Assembly (NCBI RefSeq): GCF_016406325.1 | Contig: NZ_CP066370.1 | Location: 2,914,001 to 2,978,000, forward strand | Reading direction: 5' to 3' | Source of the DNA: Shewanella putrefaciens | GTDB lineage: Bacteria; Pseudomonadota; Gammaproteobacteria; Enterobacterales; Shewanellaceae | Length of the DNA stretch: 64,000 nucleotides | Shown here: piece after piece, positions 19,312 through 27,262 of the stretch | How positions within the stretch are numbered: the first letter of the stretch is position 1 | How the letters are laid out: each line of letters opens with the position of its first letter | Notes under the pieces: model-generated | Told to the model about the DNA's origin: nothing | Database searches by the model: none | The model's input: the letters and a program-made list of their open reading frames with translations, nothing else | Position numbers and translations under genes: made by a program

Positions 19312-19737
19312 ATGACAGAAGTAGCTAAACTGGTTGATCAGCAACACGCCCATTTGGCTGTTCTAAAGCAAATTATACTCAAAGAAAAAGGCGCTTTGGT
19401 TGACCAAAACGCCGATTTGCTGTTGTCACTCGCAAATGAAAAATCACAATGCCTCAAAGCGCTTAAGGCCAATGATGAATTGCTGGCCAACCATAGCGAC
19501 CAATCTCAGCTCACGCAGCAACCTCACCTTAGCCATAAAATGGCAGAAGTTAAGCTGGCATTGGTCGAATGCAAAGAGCTAAATGAGCAAAATGCCAGTT
19601 TAATCGACATGAATTTAGCGAGTTTAAATCGCTTTGCTCAAGCTCTACAAGCAAGTCGTAACGCCACTAGCTTGACCTATAACGATAAAGGTAAAACCTC
19701 AACAATCTCAAGTTTAGGTAATGATTTAAAAGCTTAA
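19312..19737 (+). CDS. flgN: FlgN, FlgK/FlgL export chaperone
   Basis: 141 residues, helical. The N-terminal region (DQQHAHLAVLKQIILKEKGALV) and position directly after flgM identify FlgN, which escorts the hook-junction proteins FlgK and FlgL to the export apparatus. FlgN is poorly conserved, so synteny carries much of the call. Confidence 0.88.
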   Translation: MTEVAKLVDQQHAHLAVLKQIILKEKGALVDQNADLLLSLANEKSQCLKALKANDELLANHSDQSQLTQQPHLSHKMAEVKLALVECKELNEQNASLIDMNLASLNRFAQALQASRNATSLTYNDKGKTSTISSLGNDLKA

Positions 19738-19794
19738 TCTCTATTTCAGCTAGTATCTCTCGCAAAATAATCGCTTGCAAAATCAATAAACTAA

Positions 19795-19815
19795 AAAACC
19801 GCGCAAATGCGCGGT
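19795..19815 (-). terminator. Terminator read on the minus strand (flgOP side)
   Basis: CCGCGC-AAAT-GCGCGG (19799-19814). On the minus strand the hairpin is followed by TTTTTT; on the plus strand there is no T run. It therefore best terminates transcripts coming from flgP (ending at 20092), leaving a 3' untranslated stretch of about 280 nt. Confidence 0.8.
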
Positions 19816-20091
19816 CGATGTGTTTATAAGAAAGGGATTGATACGAAAGATTGACGTTTTACGGTGATATAGGACAAAACTTTTCCCACAGGATCTTTTC
19901 AACACAAACGCTCAATCACAACAGAGATCCAGCTAAAAAGTTCAGCTGACATGCACTTACCTTCATGCACGCAACTCCTCATTTGAGTAGCATAACTCCG
20001 CTTTTTGCTTCGCGATCAAAAGCTCCAAAAGCGTTAGTATTTTAGATGCAAAAATTTGCCAAAGTGAAATCAATATTTGGGTATGACATGC
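19816..20091 (-). other. Long 3' untranslated stretch of flgOP or separate small RNA
   Basis: No gene of normal size. On the minus strand there is a hairpin GCTTTTG...CAAAAAGC (about 20000-20023) and a 16-codon ORF starting at an ATG preceded by GAGGAG (MKVSACQLNFLAG...), and the stretch ends at the terminator 19795-19815. Whether this is only a 3' UTR or a distinct RNA cannot be told from sequence alone. Confidence 0.35.
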
Positions 20092-20541
20092 CTAAAAATA
20101 CGTGACTTCTTTAACTTTTTGTGGACGGTTTTGTTGTTGATAAAGAGCCCAAACTTGAGAAAAATCAAGTTCTAACTCAGTAACATAATGCTCACCAGCT
20201 GGATAGCTTTTTACCACTTTAGCCCCGCGAATAACGCCAGATACTGAAGCCTTTACATTATCATCCGTTAACATCCAATCACTCACACTGCTATTCGCCG
20301 TGATCTTTTGACCATAAACTTGTTCCGCCAATTCACGATAAGCCACTATTTTTGACGCTTGCATCGCCATTAACACTCTTTGCGATTGTTCCTTAGCAGG
20401 CTGTGTCGCTAATGGCGCATAACCTATAGCTGTTAATTTGGGAAAACTGGGTGGAGGCACATCTTCCCACTGTACATATCTGTCTTTTGTCACACAACCG
20501 CTAAACAAAAGTGTTGCAACGAGTAAAAGGTAATGTTTCAT
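20092..20541 (-). CDS. flgP: FlgP, outer-membrane flagellar lipoprotein
   Basis: 149 residues with lipobox LFSGC (Cys16). The body (MAMQASKIVAYRELAEQVYG, then TANSSVSDWM) matches the FlgP/LPP20 family. In Vibrio and Campylobacter FlgP forms or supports the basal disk/H ring around the polar motor. The 4-bp overlap with flgO indicates translational coupling. Confidence 0.9.
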   Translation of the reverse strand: MKHYLLLVATLLFSGCVTKDRYVQWEDVPPPSFPKLTAIGYAPLATQPAKEQSQRVLMAMQASKIVAYRELAEQVYGQKITANSSVSDWMLTDDNVKASVSGVIRGAKVVKSYPAGEHYVTELELDFSQVWALYQQQNRPQKVKEVTYF

Positions 20542-21170
20542 TTTCCATCTCCCAACACACGAACCTCATTCATGCCTGAACTTGATTGCCTATATAAAAT
20601 ACCATTCTGTGAGACCACTTGTTCTGATGCCTGCATATAATTGGCCATTTCTTTTTGGGTAACATAAGTTTGAGACGCAGAAACCACGCGATTGTTACTG
20701 ATATTCACGATACGTGTATTGATTGCCATGCCATTTGTTGTGGGGCTCATCGTCGATACGACTAAATGTTCAACGGGGAGATTGTTTGATAACTTTTGCC
20801 AATCCCGCGTCAAAATAAAGTCACCACTTGTCGTCACCCTTAAACCATCACCAAGGTTTAAATCTACAACATTAAATTGAAAGCTATGCAGTGATGTCAT
20901 TAATCCTTGCTGTAACTGTTGTGCCATTGCATTAGTGTTGTTCATATCCCCCACCAACACAGGTGTTGTAACTACTATGGGTTGATCTGAACGGAGTGCA
21001 TCATTTTGTTTAACTAACTCTGTGACAATTCGCTGAGCTAAATGATTAATCGTCGATGTTGGCGGCAAGCCATTGCCATCAACTAAGCTAGGTTTCGGAG
21101 GCACAACGGATTTAGCAACGCATCCACCTAACACTATTAGGATTAAGGGAATAATGACACGTTTTAACAT
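20538..21170 (-). CDS. flgO: FlgO, outer-membrane flagellar lipoprotein
   Basis: 210 residues with lipobox VLGGC (Cys17). The FlgO domain spans about residues 40-185 (NHLAQRIVTELVKQNDAL, then PVLVGDMNNTNAMAQQLQ). FlgO works with FlgP and FlgT in the outer H ring that stabilises a fast polar flagellum. A sigma-54-type element about 80 bp upstream would start the flgOP transcript. Confidence 0.92.
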   Translation of the reverse strand: MLKRVIIPLILIVLGGCVAKSVVPPKPSLVDGNGLPPTSTINHLAQRIVTELVKQNDALRSDQPIVVTTPVLVGDMNNTNAMAQQLQQGLMTSLHSFQFNVVDLNLGDGLRVTTSGDFILTRDWQKLSNNLPVEHLVVSTMSPTTNGMAINTRIVNISNNRVVSASQTYVTQKEMANYMQASEQVVSQNGILYRQSSSGMNEVRVLGDGK

Positions 21171-21248
21171 TGGGCAGACCTCGTCTAAAGGAATTCTTGG
21201 CCATTTAAATGATAATTAGGCCACAGCTACAACACAGGAAATATCAAA

Positions 21249-21265
21249 TGCAAATACCAGACCAA
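21249..21265 (-). promoter_or_regulatory. Candidate sigma-54 promoter of flgOP
   Basis: The minus strand reads TTGGTCTGGTATTTGCA: GG-N10-GC spacing and a good TTTGCA -12 part; the -24 part departs from TTGGCAC at two bases. It is about 80 bp from flgO. Confidence 0.55.
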
Positions 21266-21332
21266 GACAGCAAATTGCCATTGGGATTATATCCATAGCT
21301 ACTTTATCGGCAGTCATTAGTAAAACTTTATC

Positions 21333-21359
21333 TAAAGTCCCCTTTCAATAAGGCATGAA
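21333..21359 (+). promoter_or_regulatory. Candidate sigma-28 promoter of flgT
   Basis: TAAAGTCC (21333-21340), 11 bp, GGCATGAA (21352-21359). The -35 half is good and the -10 half is only half-matching. It lies 95 bp upstream of flgT. Confidence 0.35.
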
Positions 21360-21453
21360 ACTTGCTTTCTAGTCTAATAGCGTTGTCTGTCAGTAAACTG
21401 GCTAAATTAACAATCTCGTCATTCGTGATGGCACAGCATTAAGGACTGAATTG

Positions 21454-22620
21454 ATGCACATATTAAGATCCGCTTCTATCATTAGTTTGAGCCTTACTTT
21501 ACTTTCAATGTCTGTACAGGCTGAATGGATCGAAGCCAGTGGTGAGGCCATGATTATTAATGGCAATATAGCCCAAGCTAGGGAAGAAGCCATCAATCAG
21601 GCAGTAAGTTATGCAACGCTTAATACAGGCATAAGAATATCCAGCGAACAACAAACAACTAATGGCAATCTCACCCAAAGCAGCTTTGCGATAAATAGAA
21701 ATGCCCAAGCAATCAGCATTCAACTGGTCAATGAGCGGATCCAAGGCCAAAGAATATATGTTTCCCTACGACTTGATCTGAATGAAGACCCTACGCAGCA
21801 ATGTCCGAATGGGCAATTAAAAGCGGCTATTTTAATACCTCAAGCGCAAATAAAAGATCGCACCCAGCTTAGATACGGTCAACTCTCAGGGTTTGAAGAA
21901 ATTATCTCCGAAAAATTGAGCCATAATATCGATAGCTATTCATCTACGAGTTTTAGCCACCTACATGCTAAAGAAAGACTCGATATTACCCAAGATTTAG
22001 TCGATATTCGAGGATATAGGCTACCAAATTGGTTGAGCGAAATAACCGACAGCCAATATATTCTTCAGCCACAAATTATTGATATTTCGACAGATCCAGT
22101 TAAATCAACCTTCCTCGGCATCTGGGATGAAGCCCCACAAAGACAATTTCAATTCAAACTTAATCTCTACCACGGGATCAGTGGAGAAGAAGTATGGAGT
22201 AAAAGTTACAGTACCTCTGCCCCATGGGAGTTTGAAGAACAAGCCGTAGTATCGCCTAATAGTGAAAGGTTTTGGCGCTCGGCATATGGCAGAAATATCA
22301 ATCAATTAATGCAGCAAGCTACTCAAGATTTGGATAGCACACTCAACTGCCGCCCTTTACTCGGGCAAGTAGTGAGTCGCCAAGCTGATAGGATAATATT
22401 AAATTTAGGCAGAAAACATGGCATTCGTGTTAACGATAAATTCCAAGTAGTATTACAACAGAACTTGCCAGACAGACTCAATGAAATGCGTCCTGTCGCG
22501 ACAAAAAGTCGCGCCACAGTCAAAATTGAACAAGTCAGTGAAGAAAGCTCAACCGCGGTGCTTGTAGACCAAAATGCTGTCTACAACGTACAGATAAACG
22601 ACATCGCGATTAAGATTTAA
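21454..22620 (+). CDS. flgT: FlgT, H-ring protein of the polar flagellar motor
   Basis: 388 residues from the ATG at 21454; an in-frame TTG at 21451 is possible but less usual, and AAGGA lies 8-13 nt upstream. The signal peptide (ILRSASIISLSLTLLSMSVQA) is followed by the FlgT N-terminal domain beginning EWIEASGEAMI, a middle domain, and a C-terminal beta-rich domain (LGQVVSRQADRIILNLGRKH, GIRVNDKFQVV). FlgT is periplasmic, surrounds the P/L rings and anchors the T ring and stators. It is divergent from flgOP. Confidence 0.93.
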   Translation: MHILRSASIISLSLTLLSMSVQAEWIEASGEAMIINGNIAQAREEAINQAVSYATLNTGIRISSEQQTTNGNLTQSSFAINRNAQAISIQLVNERIQGQRIYVSLRLDLNEDPTQQCPNGQLKAAILIPQAQIKDRTQLRYGQLSGFEEIISEKLSHNIDSYSSTSFSHLHAKERLDITQDLVDIRGYRLPNWLSEITDSQYILQPQIIDISTDPVKSTFLGIWDEAPQRQFQFKLNLYHGISGEEVWSKSYSTSAPWEFEEQAVVSPNSERFWRSAYGRNINQLMQQATQDLDSTLNCRPLLGQVVSRQADRIILNLGRKHGIRVNDKFQVVLQQNLPDRLNEMRPVATKSRATVKIEQVSEESSTAVLVDQNAVYNVQINDIAIKI

Positions 22621-22675
22621 GCAACTAAATCATAAGCCTTTTAATCACAGATAAAACCAGTATAATCACTCTCGT

Positions 22676-22751
22676 CTCTTCATAGCTCAACAGGATAGAG
22701 CAGCCGCCTCCTAAGCGGCCGATCGGGGTTCGAGTCCCTGTGGAGAGACCA
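22676..22751 (+). tRNA. tRNA-Arg, anticodon CCT
   Basis: The 76-nt cloverleaf can be folded by hand. The acceptor stem CTCTTCA pairs with TGGAGAG, followed by A73 and an encoded CCA. The D stem is GCTC/GAGC, the anticodon stem GCCGC/GCGGC with loop CTCCTAA (anticodon CCT at 22710-22712), and the T stem CGGGG/CCCTG with loop TTCGAGT. It decodes the rare AGG codon. It is immediately upstream of the first Maf-like gene, at the left border of the glycosylation island. Confidence 0.95.
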
Positions 22752-22800
22752 GATAGTGATGTCGGTGATATCAAATAACAAAAGCTTCCGAGGAAACGGA

Positions 22801-24090
22801 ATGACTGAACTATTTGCCAATAATCTACATATTATTACTAAACGCTGGCCGATTGTGGCTGCTGCGATCAAAAGCCAATCAATAGATCAACTTAATGCCC
22901 ATCTTGTCATAGGCCGCGATCAAACCATTAGTGTAAATGGTATTCAGCTCAGTAGTCGTCACGACCGCATCGCTGAAGCACAACTTTTTATCAACACCCT
23001 TCCCCCAAATGCTCGCCAAGTAACAGTTTATGGGGTGGGTATGGGTGATGTACCTAGCGTATTGATTGAAAACTCTCACTATACTCGCATTGAAGTATGC
23101 ATTTTAAATTTGGCAGTATTCGCGTTATTACTTTGTTATACCGATCAGAGAGAGTGGCTAGATCATCCAAATCTGACCTTACACGAACAAGCAGGAAAAA
23201 CACTGAGTTTTCCATATATTGCAATAACTCCTGAACTCAATTTAGTTAGCAATGAAAATGCTATTATTCGTGATTTGATCATCTTTGAACTAAATCGCCA
23301 CTATGTCAATCAAAAGCATATCAACGATATGAGAGTTGAATCTCGATTTAAGGCCAATATAAAAAATATAGAAAATGATCCAAGCGCGAATTTGCTAATC
23401 ATGCAACATAGCAACCCACAGTGTTTTGTCATCGCATCAGGCCCAACCCTTGAAGATCACTATGATTATCTCTTTAAACAACGCCAGTTACCTGAAAGCA
23501 TAAGACCATTAATGATTGCAGCAGATACTGCACTAAGAGGCTTAATAAATCATGGGATCTACCCAGACATAGTGATTAGTATAGATATAAATATTCGCCT
23601 TGACCATTTACCTATAGAAGAGACAGATAACATCTCATTGGTATACTTTCCTAAATTGGCACCTGAAGTAGTAGAAAAATGGAAAGGAAAAAAATATTGT
23701 GCTTACTCAAAGCATAAGCAATACGACGCTTTGGCTAATTCTCACCCTAAACTTCGTTTATATACTAATGGTAGTGTTATTCATCCAATTATAGATTTAG
23801 CAATTTATTTAGGCGCTTATGAAATATCAATGTTTGGTTGTGACTTTTGCTACACCAAAAATAAAACTCATGCATTTTGGCCTGATGGTTCATTAGGACC
23901 AAAAATAAATAATGCTAAACATTGGATCCTGAATGGACGAGGAAAAAGAGTACCAACAGACTTGAATTTTAGAGGTTATTTACGTAGTTTAGAAAATTAC
24001 ATTAAGACCAAGCCTAATGTGAAATTTTATCAATCAAGCCTTGAAGGTGCACGAATTCAGGGGACACAGTTTAAGGACTTTAATAGATGA
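22801..24090 (+). CDS. Maf/DUF115-type motility accessory glycosyltransferase (short form)
   Basis: 429 residues from the ATG at 22801, which has GAGGAAACGGA before it; an upstream in-frame ATG at 22756 lacks a ribosome site. The central region has the Maf (MAF_flag10, formerly DUF115) signature: CFVIASGPTLED (G214-P215) followed by IAADTALRGLINHGIYPDIV and, later, MFGCDFCY. Maf proteins are the proposed transferases of nonulosonic acids to Ser/Thr of flagellin. This copy lacks the long C-terminal repeat region of the Maf at 37811. It overlaps the next small gene by 4 bp (ATGA). Confidence 0.85.
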   Translation: MTELFANNLHIITKRWPIVAAAIKSQSIDQLNAHLVIGRDQTISVNGIQLSSRHDRIAEAQLFINTLPPNARQVTVYGVGMGDVPSVLIENSHYTRIEVCILNLAVFALLLCYTDQREWLDHPNLTLHEQAGKTLSFPYIAITPELNLVSNENAIIRDLIIFELNRHYVNQKHINDMRVESRFKANIKNIENDPSANLLIMQHSNPQCFVIASGPTLEDHYDYLFKQRQLPESIRPLMIAADTALRGLINHGIYPDIVISIDINIRLDHLPIEETDNISLVYFPKLAPEVVEKWKGKKYCAYSKHKQYDALANSHPKLRLYTNGSVIHPIIDLAIYLGAYEISMFGCDFCYTKNKTHAFWPDGSLGPKINNAKHWILNGRGKRVPTDLNFRGYLRSLENYIKTKPNVKFYQSSLEGARIQGTQFKDFNR

Positions 24091-24380
24091 ATTATGAACT
24101 AAGATTGCAAGAGCTAATCGATAAACTAATTAACACTGCACATCATTTCAGGCTAGGACAAGAAGCTGATGGTTCAAAAAAACTAAGAGAATGCCTAAAT
24201 ATAATTGAGCCTATTATTGAAACATTAGATGCGGATGCTAAAAGTCAAATATTTAAAATAATCCCTCCAATGCTAACTGCCCAAGAAAATCAGGACTGGT
24301 TATCACTAGCGGACTTCCTTGAATATGAAATCCCCATTTTATTACAAAAGCAACCCATTCGAGCAGAGTTTTCAACTTAA
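24087..24380 (+). CDS. Small helical protein of unknown function coupled to Maf
   Basis: 97 residues, not recognised. The sequence is predicted mostly alpha-helical, acidic and without a signal or membrane segment. Its start codon overlaps the Maf-like stop codon (ATGA), so the two are almost surely made together. Possible roles are a Maf subunit or a flagellin-presenting adaptor; neither can be shown from the sequence. It ends just before a convergent terminator. Confidence 0.7.
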   Translation: MNYELRLQELIDKLINTAHHFRLGQEADGSKKLRECLNIIEPIIETLDADAKSQIFKIIPPMLTAQENQDWLSLADFLEYEIPILLQKQPIRAEFST

Positions 24381-24408
24381 AAGCAGATAGAAATAACTAT
24401 CTACTTTT
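24379..24408. terminator. Bidirectional terminator between the Maf unit and the pse operon
   Basis: AAAAGCAGATAG pairs with CTATCTACTTTT around loop AAATAA, with one C/A mismatch. A and T runs on both sides let it stop both convergent transcripts. Confidence 0.8.
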
Positions 24409-24428
24409 AATATTCCATCTTAAAAAGA

Positions 24429-25076
24429 TCACCAAGAACGACAAAATAGAATAGCTTGTTCTAGATCATCTTTAGTATCAACTTCCCTTAATACGATCTC
24501 TTTTGAAGGAAGTGGTAAAGTTAACTCTATTGATTCAAAAACATAACCATCTATTTTTGTCAAGAAGTTACTAGGCGCGACAAAAACATTTGCCCACTCA
24601 TACTCTTCACCTTGATAATTTCGATTAAAATAGGTGACAGATTCGCCTTCCAACCCAACGTATACAGCTTGTTCACTATTTGCTTTTGCCACCCCTATTA
24701 AAACATCAACAGAGCTTGCACTCTTAAGAAAAGCTAGCATACTATTTTTTTCAACTAATAGATCACCATCTATATATAATGTTTTCCCTACTAAATTTTT
24801 AGCTCCTTGATAATAACTATAAGCTGTATTAGTCGTTGCATAATCAGGATTTCTTGCAATAATAACATTACGGTGATAAACAGAACAATATTCAACAACC
24901 ATTTCTTCACGATAACCAACAACTACAACTATATTTTTGCAATAGCTATCAAGTAAATTAATCAACCTTGATAAGAGATTTGCTCCTTCAATATCAATCA
25001 TACATTTCGGAATGCCAAGACCAATTCTCGCTCCCATACCTGCAGCTGCAATCACAACATTTTCAATAAGTTGCAT
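24429..25076 (-). CDS. LicC-like sugar/phospho-alcohol nucleotidyltransferase
   Basis: 215 residues. It is a GT-A fold nucleotidyltransferase with the N-terminal P-loop AAAGMGARIGLGIPKCMID, a VVVVGYREEMV strand, NPDYATTNTAYSYYQG (resembling the N-N-x-Y-S region of LicC), the metal-binding YIDGDLLV and a C-terminal EVDTKDDLEQA. LicC-type enzymes make CDP-choline, and relatives activate other phosphorylated small alcohols or phosphonates. No choline kinase (LicA) is present here, so the substrate is open. It is the last gene of the 14-gene operon and overlaps the phosphatase gene by 25 bp. AT-rich. Confidence 0.75.
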   Translation of the reverse strand: MQLIENVVIAAAGMGARIGLGIPKCMIDIEGANLLSRLINLLDSYCKNIVVVVGYREEMVVEYCSVYHRNVIIARNPDYATTNTAYSYYQGAKNLVGKTLYIDGDLLVEKNSMLAFLKSASSVDVLIGVAKANSEQAVYVGLEGESVTYFNRNYQGEEYEWANVFVAPSNFLTKIDGYVFESIELTLPLPSKEIVLREVDTKDDLEQAILFCRSW

Positions 25077-25651
25077 AAAGAATCCCCACTATGAACAATA
25101 TAATTTGCTAAATTTACGAGTGATTTAGGAGGGTGATGAATCGCCCCAAATGCAATTTTTATATCTGACTCGAGAAACATCGGAACATCATTCATTCCGT
25201 CACCAACAGCAATAACCCTGTCAAATCCCATTGCTCTGATATTTTTTATCGCTTCAGATTTAACTAAGACTTTATCAAGTTTGATATAACCATCACTATA
25301 TTGAGCAGATGATGAATAATAATTACACTCAAACTTATCTAGTAAAGGCTTAATCCAAAGGTCAATATTGCCGGTTACAATAAAACATTGCTCACGATTG
25401 TCTTTTATAAATTTTAATAATTTTAAGTCTAATGGTACTTCATCTATAATTGAGTTAATTCTCTCAATTGAAACTGTTGATAACAATAATACTCTCAATT
25501 TAAAAGATGAGATAAAATCTATCACACCGTCCATAGTTAGCTTTGTCAATAATGCCATTTCCTCAGAAATATTTAATTCTGAAGCAATACATGGTAAAAT
25601 CTCTAAAGTAGTTAATGTGCTATCTAAATCAAAACAATATGCTGTCTTCAT
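25052..25651 (-). CDS. SerB-like HAD phosphatase
   Basis: 199 residues. The HAD motifs are clear: motif I DLDSTLT (nucleophile D8, acid D10), motif II FIVTGN, a lysine in KVLVKSEAI, and motif IV VGDGMNDVPM. Overall it resembles phosphoserine phosphatase, but it is embedded in a glycan operon rather than in serine synthesis, so it may dephosphorylate a small phosphorylated precursor. It is 9 bp after the methyltransferase gene and overlaps the nucleotidyltransferase by 25 bp. AT-rich. Confidence 0.8.
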   Translation of the reverse strand: MKTAYCFDLDSTLTTLEILPCIASELNISEEMALLTKLTMDGVIDFISSFKLRVLLLSTVSIERINSIIDEVPLDLKLLKFIKDNREQCFIVTGNIDLWIKPLLDKFECNYYSSSAQYSDGYIKLDKVLVKSEAIKNIRAMGFDRVIAVGDGMNDVPMFLESDIKIAFGAIHHPPKSLVNLANYIVHSGDSLCNLLKML

Positions 25652-25660
25652 TTATTAAAC

Positions 25661-26401
25661 CTATCTTTGGTAAATATAGTATTTTTGCTTAGTATCACTT
25701 CGGTTAGATAAAGCAGCACTATGCACATCACCACTTTCTTTTAAGCTAAATCCTGAATGATTAAAAACACTATCAATCATTTCAAACAATTCTAATTCAG
25801 TTCTATAAATCGCATTATATTCTTGCTCCATATCATCTGAAAAATGTTCGATAATGGATAATCTTTGTGCAACACCAATTGGTTCTCTAAAAGCAATTAA
25901 AGCCTTCTCGGACATAAGATGAAGTAAAATATCTAAATAAACTTTTAATTCTTCGTCATTCATGTAGATCATTACACCAAATGATAAAGCATGAGTGCAT
26001 ATTCCTTTAAAACCTTTACTTAATATTTTCCTTTCCCAAAGAGGTGAAACAAAAAAATGCGCATTTTTATAACTTTTAAATTTTTTACTGGCAATCTCAA
26101 TAAATCCGTTAGAAATATCTGCACCATAGTATTGCCCACAATAGGGAATAATTTCTTGTGCCCAGCGCCCTGTACCACAACCAGCATCAAAAACGATACT
26201 GCTTTGGTCAATTCCAAGTTTTGGGAGTAACAATTTTTTTTCAATGATATCTCGATTTATTGCTAATTCAGGATTTTTATCCTGATAAATAACAGCACTT
26301 AAATCCCCAACCACTGCTGATTTTCTCGCCCTATCCTCAAAGAACTTTACAACATTATCGTAGGATAGTTTTAATTTATCGTCGCCATAAATCCTAGCCA
26401 T
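25661..26401 (-). CDS. Class I SAM-dependent methyltransferase
   Basis: 246 residues. Motif I is VFDAGCGTGRWAQEI (about residues 83-97), followed by YYGADISNGFIEIA and a post-I acidic region. No domain identifies the acceptor. Its place in the island suggests methylation of the glycan substituent or its precursor. It lies 15 bp after the LicD-like gene and 9 bp before the phosphatase. AT-rich relative to the pse genes. Confidence 0.8.
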   Translation of the reverse strand: MARIYGDDKLKLSYDNVVKFFEDRARKSAVVGDLSAVIYQDKNPELAINRDIIEKKLLLPKLGIDQSSIVFDAGCGTGRWAQEIIPYCGQYYGADISNGFIEIASKKFKSYKNAHFFVSPLWERKILSKGFKGICTHALSFGVMIYMNDEELKVYLDILLHLMSEKALIAFREPIGVAQRLSIIEHFSDDMEQEYNAIYRTELELFEMIDSVFNHSGFSLKESGDVHSAALSNRSDTKQKYYIYQR

Positions 26402-26416
26402 AATTTTCTCCTACAT

Positions 26417-27262
26417 TTATGAATATAAAGTCCACTCTTTGTTGGCAACACACCAACTACCGTATACTCTTGTCAAATATTGATCATACTTATTGGGTAC
26501 TGGTAAAGAAATTCCTTTTACATTCAAAAAGTCAACTGCAACATAATGCTCAGTATTATAACGCTCAACCCTATCCATGACTTCCAAACACACAAAATTA
26601 GAGAAGTTAAATTTGATAAATACATCAATATCGAGAATCACATTATCACGATTACAAGATATAAAAACTCTTGAATGCTCACATTCAACACCTTTTATCA
26701 GCTCAATTTTAACATCACATCCAATAGTGGAGGATATATGTTCAGATATAACAGAAAAACTATTAATCAAATAACCTTTATTCTCATCTAAAATGCAAAA
26801 ATCAAGATCGGAATCCCATGAAATTAAATCATTATCCCTTACAAGCCCAAGTAACGTCCCATAATCCAACCAATATCGAATATTTAATTTACTCATTAAT
26901 TCAGAAAAACTAAAAATAAAATCCCAAGCTAAAGAGTATAAAACCTGATCGGAAAACCGATTAGGCTTTAAGTAATATTGAGGTAATACAATAATACGCT
27001 CTTGGCTTATATTATATTGCCCCAATTGCGCTAAGATTGACTTAGAGTATCCACTTGCAATAAGTATTTTGTCAAAAATCAAATCACAATTCAATTTTTC
27101 AGGAGCATAAATAGGAGTATCATCTAAAAAGGTATTGTGCTTTTTTAGATCATTGTCGACAATAGCGCTAATATTACATCCTTCAAGCTTTAATAATGAA
27201 AGTGCATTTTCTCCGCCGCCGCCAGCACCAAATAAAATACAAACTCCTGAATATTTAACCAT
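26417..27262 (-). CDS. Rossmann-like plus LicD-family transferase fusion
   Basis: 281 residues from the ATG at 27262, preceded by GGGGGAACC; an open extension of 39 codons lies inside luxC-like and is less likely. Residues about 5-110 look like a nucleotide-binding fold (CILFGAGGGGENALSLLK, AIVDND). Residues about 130-270 carry the LicD signature: YWLDYGTLLGLVRDND followed by SWDSDLDF. LicD proteins transfer phosphocholine or similar phospho-groups from CDP carriers onto glycans; the Asp pair in WDSDLD is the metal site. The start overlaps the reductase stop by 8 bp. It pairs with the LicC-like gene further down. Confidence 0.75.
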   Translation of the reverse strand: MVKYSGVCILFGAGGGGENALSLLKLEGCNISAIVDNDLKKHNTFLDDTPIYAPEKLNCDLIFDKILIASGYSKSILAQLGQYNISQERIIVLPQYYLKPNRFSDQVLYSLAWDFIFSFSELMSKLNIRYWLDYGTLLGLVRDNDLISWDSDLDFCILDENKGYLINSFSVISEHISSTIGCDVKIELIKGVECEHSRVFISCNRDNVILDIDVFIKFNFSNFVCLEVMDRVERYNTEHYVAVDFLNVKGISLPVPNKYDQYLTRVYGSWCVANKEWTLYS

